Source: a virus
IMG/VR virus record: IMGVR_UViG_3300007276_000173
Coordinates: 1-32,011 of that record
Strand: one strand, 5' to 3'
Length of the DNA stretch: 32,011 bases
Notes under the pieces: model-generated
What the model was told of the DNA's origin: nothing
Databases searched by the model: none
The model's input: only the letters and a program-made list of their open reading frames with translations
Shown: piece by piece, positions 5,513-11,499 of the stretch
How the letters are laid out: each line of letters starts with the position of its first letter
Numbering within the stretch: the first letter of the stretch is position 1
Made by a program: the position numbers and the translations under genes

Positions 5513-5746
5513 ATGACACTGAAACAAATATCAATAGAAATTATAAGACCTTTTGTAGTTTTCTTCGGGAAGAGGAAATCTCGCAATAGACGAAAAACAA
5601 AAGAGGTCATAGAAGACTATGAAAAACTCATAGCTGAGTTCAAATTGATTCAAAATAAAGAATCCAAATTGTCTTCTACTCAAAGGAAAATGGTACGTGC
5701 AAGGATCGTACATTTAGTAGGTAAAGGACACATAAAAGTATCATAA
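5513..5746 (+). CDS. Small basic protein upstream of terS
   Basis: 77 residues: a hydrophobic/basic N-terminus (IIRPFVVFFGKRKSRNRRK), then a helix (EDYEKLIAEFKLIQNKESKL) and SSTQRKMVRARIVHLVGKGHIKV. Small proteins with a similar ending (KxSxxxR..V..RV..L...GHI) occur near the packaging genes of Bacteroidota phages as I recall them, but the function is not established. It is separated from terS by only 2 nt, so it is probably co-expressed with it and possibly involved in packaging. Confidence 0.6.
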   Translation: MTLKQISIEIIRPFVVFFGKRKSRNRRKTKEVIEDYEKLIAEFKLIQNKESKLSSTQRKMVRARIVHLVGKGHIKVS

Positions 5747-5748
5747 GT

Positions 5749-6282
5749 ATGACTGTAAATAAATTGACTCCGAAACAAGAAGCCTTCGCTCAAGCATACT
5801 TGAGAACAGGTAATTTAACTGCATCGTATAAAGAAGCATACAATGCATCCAATATGAAAGAGATGACTATAGCAGTGAGAGCATCCAAGTTATCACGTGA
5901 GTATAAAGTCGGTAATAGAATTCAAGAATTACGGAATGAAATGCAAGAACGCAACAGAGTCGATCTCGATGATCTCATACAAGAACTCTCGAACATGGTC
6001 AGATTTGATCCTGCAGATATGTATGATGAGAACGGGAACATGAAGAAAATGAATGATATGCCTAAACCCGTTCGTCAGATGATAGCAGGACTAGAAACCC
6101 AAGAAATGAAAGTACACATGGACGGGGAATCATTCACAGTAGGACACTTAAAGAAAGTAAAGCTCATGGACAAACTAGGAGCGATAGAGAAGCTTATTAA
6201 ATATTTCGACGGGTATAATAAGCACAATAAGTCTAAGACCGGAGACGTAGTCATATACCAACTACCTGATAATAAAAGATAA
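5749..6282 (+). CDS. terS: Terminase small subunit
   Basis: 177 residues. The N-terminus, LTPKQEAFAQAYLRTGNLTA followed by SYKEAYN, is the hallmark of the terminase small-subunit family (Terminase_2), with the helix-turn-helix that binds packaging-site DNA. The middle (VDLDDLIQELSNMVRFDPAD) and the KLGAIEKLIKYF segment also fit the family. The protein forms a ring that recognises viral DNA and regulates the large subunit. It is followed 93 bp later by terL and preceded by a repeat-rich region that could hold its recognition site. Confidence 0.88.
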   Translation: MTVNKLTPKQEAFAQAYLRTGNLTASYKEAYNASNMKEMTIAVRASKLSREYKVGNRIQELRNEMQERNRVDLDDLIQELSNMVRFDPADMYDENGNMKKMNDMPKPVRQMIAGLETQEMKVHMDGESFTVGHLKKVKLMDKLGAIEKLIKYFDGYNKHNKSKTGDVVIYQLPDNKR

Positions 6283-6283
6283 A

Positions 6284-6334
6284 ATGTCGAGGTCTTTTAA
6301 AGATAAACGAAGAGGCACCGGGGTCTTGTAAAGA
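6284..6334 (+). other. terS-terL spacer with direct repeat and tiny open frame
   Basis: GGTCTTTTAAAGA (6291-6303) and GGTCTTGTAAAGA (6322-6334) differ at one base and flank a GC-rich patch, GAGGCACCGGGG, unusual in this AT-rich genome. The patch could be a packaging or cos feature. The same DNA could encode a 15-residue basic peptide (ATG 6284, stop 6331), for which there is no other support. Confidence 0.3.
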
Positions 6335-6337
6335 ACA

Positions 6338-6371
6338 TTTAGTTTTTATTTCTAAAAAATAGGTATATTTG
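6338..6371 (+). promoter_or_regulatory. Promoter of terL, giving a near-leaderless transcript
   Basis: A consensus -7 box TATATTTG at 6364-6371, with a weak -33 candidate TTTAG at 6338-6342. The terL ATG is at 6376, only 4 bases after the box, where transcription is expected to start. A leaderless mRNA is therefore likely if this promoter is used. Confidence 0.6.
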
Positions 6372-6375
6372 CTAA

Positions 6376-7941
6376 ATGCAAGAGCCTAAAATTATAAAAC
6401 CTCAACCCGGGTTTCAAGAAAAATTCCTTTCCTCCCCAGCAGACATTGTGATTGGGGGTTCAGCTGCTGGAGTTGGAAAGACTTATGGATTACTTCTAGA
6501 ATATTTAAGGAACAAAGATGTAAAAGGATTCGGGGGAGTGATCTTCAGGAGAACTTCTCCTCAGATAAGACTGGAGGGAGGACTATGGGATACGTCTATG
6601 GCCATATATCCTTTTGTAGGAGCAACACCAAGGGAAAGTTCTTTAGAGTGGAATTTTGGTCCAAGTAAGCTTAAATTTGCACACTTAGAATACGAAAAGA
6701 ATAAACTTGACTACCAGGGAGCTCAAATTCCTCTCATAGGATTCGATGAGCTCACCCATTTTTCTGAAACTATGTTCTTTTATTTGCTCACAAGGAATAG
6801 ATCTACTTGTGGAGTGAAGCCTTACGTGAGGGCAACATGTAATCCTGATCCAGAAAGTTGGGTAGCTAAACTGATCGAGTGGTGGATCGATCAAGACACA
6901 GGCTATCCTATCCCTGAGAGAGACGGAGTTGTACGATATTTCATTAGGTATGGTAGCAATTACATTTGGGGAGATAACAAACAAGAAGTGATTGACAAAG
7001 CTCAATTTGTAATAACTGAGATGCTTGAAAAATCCAGAAAAGCAGCAGAGGAACAAGGAATAGAGAATTCCATAACAGCAGAGGACTTCGTTAAATCCAT
7101 CACATTCATATCAGGATCCATATACCAAAATCAAGAGCTTCTTAAAATAAATCCTGCATATTTAGCTAACCTTTTATCTCAGGATGAAGCTACCAGAAGA
7201 TCATTGCTTGACAGTAACTGGAAGTTTGTTCAATCGGATGCTGACATATATGATTATGAGTCGTTCAAAGGAATGTTTGAAAATGTATTCGAAGTGAAGG
7301 AGGCAAACAGAAAAAGGATAGTTGCCGATATTGCTTTAAAAGGATCCAATAAGTTCATCGTAAGTTATTTTGAAGGTAGATCTCTAGAAGATATGACCAT
7401 AATGGAAAAATCTGACGGAAAAGAAGTGTTGGATGCGATAGTGAATATGGCCATAAAGCATGGAGTTGCCAATAAGGACATATTGTTCGATGCTGACGGA
7501 GTAGGAGGATACATTGATGGTTTTCTTAAAGGATCTAAATCTTTTCACGGAGGAGCAAGGCCTATGAAGGTCTATAATCCTGTAACAGGTAAAAACGAGG
7601 ACGAGAATTATTTCAACTTGAAGACTCAATTGATATACAGAGCAGGAGATGCGGTCAACAGGAATAAATACGTTGTTTCCGACTATGTACAGAACATGAG
7701 GTTCGATAAATCTATGACGGTTAAGCAAAGAATGATTTTTGAACGAAAGGCTTTTAAACGGGACAAGATTGACCATGACGGGAAGCTTAAGGTCATAGGC
7801 AAAGATGAAATGAAAGCCATGCTTCAAAATGAGTCTCCGGATGTACTTGATACCCTATTCATGAACGAGCTATTCGAAATCAAAAGACAACCGTCAAGAC
7901 ACGCTATCTCTGAATCCCAAGCTAAGACTCTTTACTATTAA
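6376..7941 (+). CDS. terL: Terminase large subunit (packaging ATPase/nuclease)
   Basis: 521 residues, a full-length two-domain terminase. The ATPase domain has Walker A GGSAAGVGKT (27-36), Walker B LIGFDE (120-125) and a motif-III-like RATCNPD (152-158). The C-terminal RNase-H-like nuclease shows VADIA with Asp 318 and FDADGVGG with Asp 372 and Asp 374, the expected metal-binding acids. It drives DNA into the procapsid through the portal and cuts the concatemer. It has its own promoter in the terS-terL gap. Its stop codon abuts repeat copy 3, so read-through would enter the accessory gene at 8025 rather than portal. Confidence 0.93.
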   Translation: MQEPKIIKPQPGFQEKFLSSPADIVIGGSAAGVGKTYGLLLEYLRNKDVKGFGGVIFRRTSPQIRLEGGLWDTSMAIYPFVGATPRESSLEWNFGPSKLKFAHLEYEKNKLDYQGAQIPLIGFDELTHFSETMFFYLLTRNRSTCGVKPYVRATCNPDPESWVAKLIEWWIDQDTGYPIPERDGVVRYFIRYGSNYIWGDNKQEVIDKAQFVITEMLEKSRKAAEEQGIENSITAEDFVKSITFISGSIYQNQELLKINPAYLANLLSQDEATRRSLLDSNWKFVQSDADIYDYESFKGMFENVFEVKEANRKRIVADIALKGSNKFIVSYFEGRSLEDMTIMEKSDGKEVLDAIVNMAIKHGVANKDILFDADGVGGYIDGFLKGSKSFHGGARPMKVYNPVTGKNEDENYFNLKTQLIYRAGDAVNRNKYVVSDYVQNMRFDKSMTVKQRMIFERKAFKRDKIDHDGKLKVIGKDEMKAMLQNESPDVLDTLFMNELFEIKRQPSRHAISESQAKTLYY

Positions 7942-8024
7942 GTATGAAACTTTAATGGTTTATATTTCCATACTGTATGAATAATACGTAGATTGGCTGT
8001 ATAATAATTAAAACAAGCAATATT
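7942..8024 (+). promoter_or_regulatory. Repeated operator-promoter element, copy 3
   Basis: GTATGAAA at 7942; palindrome TCCATACTGTATGAA at 7967-7981 (one mismatch in the left arm); 7-bp gap; -7-like box TAGATTGG (7989-7996); leader AATAATTAAAACAAGCAATATT; ATG at 8025. The leader matches copy 1 closely. It begins at the base after the terL stop codon. Confidence 0.75.
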
Positions 8025-8351
8025 ATGACAACAGAAGAAATTAATCTATTAGTAAGAGAACTCAGAGAATTAGGGTTCAGAATGACAAGAAAAGCATCGG
8101 AGAGGGAAGAGCTATCTTGTATCAATGTAAAAGTCTTACCTAAGACCATAGTGAGTAAGATTATGACTTTAGACGTAAGAGAAATAGACCTGGAGATGGA
8201 AACTAAAGGACTATTTAAGGCCGTATTCTCGGAAGATGTACACGAATTAGTTATATTTAAGACTACTTATAAAGGAATAGAAAGAATGATATTGGGAGAC
8301 AACCAAGGATACGATTATTGCAGATATGCTATAGAAATAGTAGGAGTATAA
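8025..8351 (+). CDS. Accessory (moron) protein between terL and portal, 108 residues
   Basis: Starts with a helix (TTEEINLLVRELRELGFRMT), then strands (SCINVKVLPKTI; EIDLEMETKGLFKAVFSED; HELVIFKTTYKGI). No membrane segment, signal peptide or catalytic motif is seen. It sits between two essential head genes but has its own promoter (copy 3) and a strong terminator. That is the definition of a moron: a gene carried by the phage with autonomous expression. It could act on the host or on competing phages; that is inference from its arrangement. Confidence 0.65.
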   Translation: MTTEEINLLVRELRELGFRMTRKASEREELSCINVKVLPKTIVSKIMTLDVREIDLEMETKGLFKAVFSEDVHELVIFKTTYKGIERMILGDNQGYDYCRYAIEIVGV

Positions 8352-8372
8352 CCTCATCTAAAAGTAAAAATA

Positions 8373-8405
8373 AAAAGGACATTTATAAATAATGTCCTTT
8401 TTTTA
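8373..8405 (+). terminator. Strong intrinsic terminator after the 8025 gene
   Basis: The stem AAGGACATT/AATGTCCTT (GGACATT 8377-8383 with AATGTCC 8391-8397, extended by A-T pairs), a 7-nt loop and a run of seven T. It isolates portal from upstream transcription. Confidence 0.9.
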
Positions 8406-8406
8406 T

Positions 8407-8414
8407 TACATTTG
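8407..8414 (+). promoter_or_regulatory. -7 box of the portal promoter
   Basis: TACATTTG (8407-8414) fits TAnnTTTG and follows the terminator directly. The ATG of portal is at 8437. No clear -33 TTTG is visible because the terminator hairpin occupies that region. Confidence 0.6.
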
Positions 8415-8436
8415 GGACTTACTAAAGGACTAAATA

Positions 8437-9864
8437 ATGGATGAAGAACTGAAACGATTAATGGATCTATTGAAATCGGATCCTGAAAAAGCAATAGCCG
8501 AGATCCGAAAGACTTCTAAAGACGTTGATGCGATTGCTAATTATATAAAGGAATACAGGGAGGAAGACAGATCTCAAAGAGACGGACAAGTAGGAGTCAT
8601 TCAAAGGGATAAATCTTTAGCCGGAAATAAGATTCAAAAAATGGTTAAGATCTACATTAACCATGCACAGAACATAGTTGAGACCTTGTCTGCTTTCATT
8701 ATAGGCAAACCTGTTACACTTATTCCTTCAGAAGATAATAATCTATCGGAATTAGTTAAACAGATATGGAGGGTGAATAGGATTGATTCTAAAATCCTTA
8801 AATCCACCATAGTTAAACTTTCTCAGACTCAGGTAGCTATGAATTTTTATATAAACGACATAGAACCTAATTCCATACTAAATAAAATACTGGTAAGTCT
8901 TAAGCTGAAAGCTCAAGCCAAAGAGATCAAAGTAAAGGTGTTAGACAACACGACGGGCGTTATGACTCCTTACTTTGATTCCGCCGGTAACATGATTCTA
9001 TTCATGTGGCAATACAGTACCTCATCAGACGGCCAAACCATAAACCATGTAGAGATATGGGACGAGACTACTAAATTCTATTTGAATGATGAATCTTCGA
9101 AAATGATCATCATAGAATCTCCCCCTCACGGTTTTGATAGAATCCCTATGGTGTACGACGACCAGAGAGACCCTCAGTGGTATCCAGTAAAATCTCCTGT
9201 AGACAGACACGAAGTGGCTTTGTCTAAACTAGGAGATGCTAATGATTATTCGGGTCATCCTATCCTAATTACAGAAGGAGAGGTAGTAGGAATGCCTACT
9301 AAAGACGAAAGTGGTAAGCATTTCAATATCCCTATAAAATATGATGATGAAGGAAATGAGATAAAAGGAAAAGTAAGTTTCTTAGAAGCTAAAACTGCTC
9401 CAGAATCTAATAAATTAGAGATAGAAAAACTAGAAGATATAATTTCTTACGGATCCAGTGTTCCTAATCTTTCTTTAAATAAACTTAAGGATTTAGGAAA
9501 CGTTGCTGAGAAAACAGTAAAGCTTATGTTCTTAGGAACGGAATTAAAAGCTGAGCTAATGCGATCCAACACTAGAACTTTTATAGAAAGGTGTCTGAAT
9601 GTATTGATTTCAGGAATAACTAAGACCACAAACACTTCTTTGGCCACAGAGGGACAAACTCTCTATTATGACATCCATTTTAATTCCATACTCCCGAGTG
9701 ATATTGCTGAGAGAGTAGAAACTGTTACTAAAGCAGTAGATTCAGGCCTGATGAGCAAAGAGACCGGGATTGGATTAATAGACTTAGTGGAAGACATAAA
9801 AGATGAGATGGATAAAATAGCCTTGGAAACTAAAATTAAAGATCCTGTAGAACCTATTGAATAA
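8437..9864 (+). CDS. Portal protein
   Basis: 475 residues, usual size for an SPP1 gp6-like portal, the ring at the capsid vertex through which DNA enters and leaves. Family-like parts are the N-terminal region with NYIKEYREEDRSQRDGQVGV, the KIQKMVKIYINHAQNIVETLSAFIIGKP region near residues 67-94, the HGFDRIPMVYD segment and the C-terminal helices before SDIAERVETVTKAVDSGLMS. It has its own promoter after the moron terminator, and is followed by a non-coding unit and terminator. Confidence 0.88.
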   Translation: MDEELKRLMDLLKSDPEKAIAEIRKTSKDVDAIANYIKEYREEDRSQRDGQVGVIQRDKSLAGNKIQKMVKIYINHAQNIVETLSAFIIGKPVTLIPSEDNNLSELVKQIWRVNRIDSKILKSTIVKLSQTQVAMNFYINDIEPNSILNKILVSLKLKAQAKEIKVKVLDNTTGVMTPYFDSAGNMILFMWQYSTSSDGQTINHVEIWDETTKFYLNDESSKMIIIESPPHGFDRIPMVYDDQRDPQWYPVKSPVDRHEVALSKLGDANDYSGHPILITEGEVVGMPTKDESGKHFNIPIKYDDEGNEIKGKVSFLEAKTAPESNKLEIEKLEDIISYGSSVPNLSLNKLKDLGNVAEKTVKLMFLGTELKAELMRSNTRTFIERCLNVLISGITKTTNTSLATEGQTLYYDIHFNSILPSDIAERVETVTKAVDSGLMSKETGIGLIDLVEDIKDEMDKIALETKIKDPVEPIE

Positions 9865-9880
9865 TTTAGTACATTAGCAA

Positions 9881-9953
9881 TTCAAAGGATTTTTCCATTT
9901 TGTTACGTTTTGATTAATAGCTAAGCCTATCCTCTCTCAGGGATAGGCTTTTA
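9881..9953 (+). ncRNA. Candidate small non-coding RNA after portal
   Basis: TTTAGTACATTAGC (9865-9878), containing the -7-like TACATTAG (9870-9877), stands just after the portal stop. No ATG follows it. TTTTGATTAATAGC (9908-9921) and a strong terminator (9923-9953) come next. The same three parts in the same order occur at 11330-11410. The RNA ends are inferred from the box and terminator; there may instead be only a conserved 3' untranslated region. Confidence 0.35.
9923..9953 (+). terminator. Intrinsic terminator after portal
   Basis: Perfect 10-bp stem AAGCCTATCC (9923-9932) with GGATAGGCTT (9941-9950), 8-nt loop, then a short T run. Confidence 0.85.
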
Positions 9954-9956
9954 CTT

Positions 9957-10036
9957 GTATGAAACTTTAACGGCTTATATTTTCATACTATATGAATAAT
10001 ATGGATATTAGCACTATAATCAAAACAATTAATATT
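9957..10036 (+). promoter_or_regulatory. Repeated operator-promoter element, copy 4
   Basis: GTATGAAA at 9957; palindrome TTCATACTATATGAA at 9982-9996 (one mismatch in the right arm); 7-bp gap; -7-like box GATATTAG (10004-10011); leader CACTATAATCAAAACAATTA...; ATG at 10037. It follows a terminator, so transcription of the next cassette probably starts here. Confidence 0.75.
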
Positions 10037-10240
10037 ATGAGAAAAACAACAGAAACAGAGAAAGAAGTATTTTCTTTCCTTAACGACCTTCGAGATTCCG
10101 GAGCAACTAATATGTTTGGAGCAACTCCTTTCATAATGGATGAATTCAATTTGGATCAAGCAACTTCTAAAAGGTTATTGTCTACATGGATGAATAACTT
10201 CAACAAAGAAGGTAATTACGAAGAGGTAAAAGATGCCTAA
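10037..10240 (+). CDS. Small phage protein with TNMFGA motif
   Basis: I place the start at 10037 (67 residues) because the in-frame ATG at 9992 lies inside the operator palindrome, upstream of the expected transcription start. The sequence VFSFLNDLRDSGATNMFGAT, PFIMDEFNLDQATSKRLLSTW, MNNFNKEG resembles a widespread short phage family with LNxLRxSGxTNMFGAxPyI and a winged-helix-like ending; its function is unknown to me. The next gene starts inside its 3' end (10233), so the two are translationally coupled. Confidence 0.7.
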   Translation: MRKTTETEKEVFSFLNDLRDSGATNMFGATPFIMDEFNLDQATSKRLLSTWMNNFNKEGNYEEVKDA

Positions 10241-10349
10241 ATTCAAATTCTGTAAGAAATGCCTAACAATGACTCCTCACAAAGAGGTTAAGATCCCAGG
10301 CAAAAAGTGGCCAAAAATAGTTTGCACCATCTGTAAAAGAGAATCTTAA
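10233..10349 (+). CDS. 38-residue zinc-ribbon microprotein
   Basis: MPKFKFCKKCLTMTPHKEVK is followed by IPGKKWPKIVCTICKRES. Two CxxC pairs (residues 7-10 and 31-34) form a classic zinc-ribbon layout. It overlaps the end of the preceding TNMFGA gene by 8 nt, as in a two-gene operon, and a UUCG-loop terminator follows its stop. Basic residues suggest nucleic-acid binding, as inference. Confidence 0.7.
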   Translation: MPKFKFCKKCLTMTPHKEVKIPGKKWPKIVCTICKRES

Positions 10350-10356
10350 ACCAACT

Positions 10357-10379
10357 AAGCTCCTTCGGGAGCTTTTTTA
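10357..10379 (+). terminator. Intrinsic terminator with UUCG loop
   Basis: Stem AAGCTCC (10357-10363) with GGAGCTT (10368-10374), stable TTCG loop, then T run. It closes the second cassette. Confidence 0.9.
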
Positions 10380-10382
10380 CTT

Positions 10383-10461
10383 GTATGAAACTTTAACGGT
10401 TTATATTTTCATACTGTATGAATAATATGTATATTAGCACTATAATTAAAAACATAAAATC
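10383..10461 (+). promoter_or_regulatory. Repeated operator-promoter element, copy 5
   Basis: GTATGAAA at 10383; perfect palindrome TTCATACTGTATGAA at 10408-10422; 7-bp gap; -7-like box TATATTAG (10430-10437); leader CACTATAATTAAAAACATAA...; ATG at 10462. It is almost identical to copy 6, including the first bases of the gene (ATGGAAACTTTAA). Confidence 0.8.
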
Positions 10462-10926
10462 ATGGAAACTTTAAAAATCACAAAAAAAATTACTTTCGAA
10501 CAATTCATCAGCCAAGGGTATTCTCAGAAATTAGCAGAAAACTTCGGAATGGAACACATCAAAAAAGAACAAGAAACAAGATGGGGAAAATACAATCCTG
10601 AAGTTTACATCTGTGAAGGAACAAAATCCAAGACCTACGGGTTAGGGTTCATCGTAATGCTAAGATATAAAGCTGATGGATTAAATTTCCTTAAAAGAAT
10701 TACTTCCTATGGATCTTCTTCTATTACCTCTCAAGGATTATGCTACGCATATTCAGGGGCATTCGGAGTAAGTCCAGAAATTACAGAAGAGATAATAGGA
10801 AAACTAAGAGAAGCAGGTCAAGATACGGACACATTCACTACAATAAGATTCGGAAAAGAATATTTCGACAAAGGGGAATCAAATAGAAAAATATGGAGAC
10901 AACAATCTTGGATCACATTATTCTAA
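10462..10926 (+). CDS. Accessory (moron) protein, 154 residues
   Basis: A soluble alpha/beta protein with a basic helical N-terminus (ITKKITFEQFISQGYSQKLA), a glycine/serine-rich centre (TYGLGFIVMLRYKADGLNFL; ITSYGSSSITSQGLCYAYSG) and an acidic helix (SPEITEEIIGKLREAGQDTD). No known motif is recognised. It is the only gene of its own promoter-terminator cassette. The first four codons (METL) match the 11040 gene because the repeat extends into the coding sequence. Confidence 0.65.
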   Translation: METLKITKKITFEQFISQGYSQKLAENFGMEHIKKEQETRWGKYNPEVYICEGTKSKTYGLGFIVMLRYKADGLNFLKRITSYGSSSITSQGLCYAYSGAFGVSPEITEEIIGKLREAGQDTDTFTTIRFGKEYFDKGESNRKIWRQQSWITLF

Positions 10927-10934
10927 AAACGATT

Positions 10935-10957
10935 AAGCTCCTCCGGGAGCTTTTTTA
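10935..10957 (+). terminator. Intrinsic terminator after the 10462 gene
   Basis: Stem AAGCTCC (10935-10941) with GGAGCTT (10946-10952), 4-nt loop TCCG, then T run. Its stem is identical to that of the terminator at 10357. Confidence 0.9.
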
Positions 10958-10960
10958 TTT

Positions 10961-11039
10961 GTATGAAACTTTAACGGTTTATATTTTCATACTGTATGAA
11001 TAATAGGTATATTAGCACTATAATTAAAAACATAAAATC
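10961..11039 (+). promoter_or_regulatory. Repeated operator-promoter element, copy 6
   Basis: GTATGAAA at 10961; perfect palindrome TTCATACTGTATGAA at 10986-11000; 7-bp gap; -7-like box TATATTAG (11008-11015); leader identical in type to copy 5; ATG at 11040. Confidence 0.8.
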
Positions 11040-11324
11040 ATGGAAACTTTAAGAACAGGAACAATCACAATCGAGTACAACGGGACAACAATCGAACGTA
11101 TAAAAACAGTTCAGTTTGTTACCGTTACAATAGTAAATCCTCAAGGAAAAACTATAAATAAACACGATGCTAAAATTTTCATACCTGGTACACATGAACA
11201 GAACGGGCAAGTATTTGAGCACAGATATAAATTCGCCTTGGTTTCTTTTGCTAAAAGAATAAAATCTCAATTTAGCACTACCCTCGAGGGGGAAATTTAC
11301 AACCTTCAATTCTCAGGACTTTAA
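11040..11324 (+). CDS. Accessory (moron) protein, 94 residues, beta-rich
   Basis: Short strands dominate (GTITIEYNGTTIERIKTVQF, VTVTIVNPQGKTINKHDAKI, FIPGTHEQNGQVFEHRYKFA). This suggests a small all-beta domain, with a short C-terminal strand (EGEIYNLQFSGL). No signal peptide, no cysteine, and no recognised family. It is the last of the repeat-driven cassettes and is followed by a conserved non-coding unit and terminator. Confidence 0.65.
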   Translation: METLRTGTITIEYNGTTIERIKTVQFVTVTIVNPQGKTINKHDAKIFIPGTHEQNGQVFEHRYKFALVSFAKRIKSQFSTTLEGEIYNLQFSGL

Positions 11325-11345
11325 ACTTTTTTAGTACATTAGCTA

Positions 11346-11410
11346 AGTTCTAACTACAAATTTTGATTGATAGCCATTTTTAAAAGCTCCTGTAAAAAGG
11401 GAGCTTTTTT
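11346..11410 (+). ncRNA. Candidate small non-coding RNA after the 11040 gene
   Basis: The upstream TTTAGTACATTAGC (11330-11343) is identical to 9865-9878 and contains TACATTAG. TTTTGATTGATAGC (11361-11374) differs by one base from 9908-9921, and a terminator follows. No start codon is available in the segment. The paired conservation is seen directly; RNA identity is inferred. Confidence 0.35.
11382..11410 (+). terminator. Intrinsic terminator before the scaffold gene
   Basis: Stem AAAAGCTCC (11382-11390) with GGAGCTTTT (11400-11408), loop of 9 nt, then T run. It isolates scaffold and capsid from the accessory cassettes. Confidence 0.88.
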
Positions 11411-11419
11411 GTTGCGATC

Positions 11420-11499
11420 ATATAAACTTTCATTGTTTTATGCAATAGATTGAAAATATGTTGTTAGATTTGTAACCACATTAAATATAATTTCAACAC
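11420..11499 (+). promoter_or_regulatory. Promoter of the capsid operon, decayed relative of the repeat element
   Basis: ATATAAACTTTCATTGTTTTA and later TGAAAATATG resemble the full copies (AAACTTT, GTTT, TGAA-AATATGT), but neither GTATGAA half-site nor palindrome is intact. The box TAGATTTG (11465-11472) is a consensus -7 element, better than those of the full copies. Capsid genes may thus have escaped the control acting on the cassettes. Confidence 0.5.

Noticed and set aside
9992-10036. Earlier ATG of the TNMFGA gene
   Set aside because: The ATG at 9992 lies inside the operator palindrome and upstream of the expected transcription start; 10037 sits at the conserved leader position as in the other copies.
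4273-11039. The ~80-bp repeats as a CRISPR array or as mobile elements
   Set aside because: Copies are hundreds to thousands of bases apart with whole genes between them, and have promoter-like order; no transposase or target duplication is visible.
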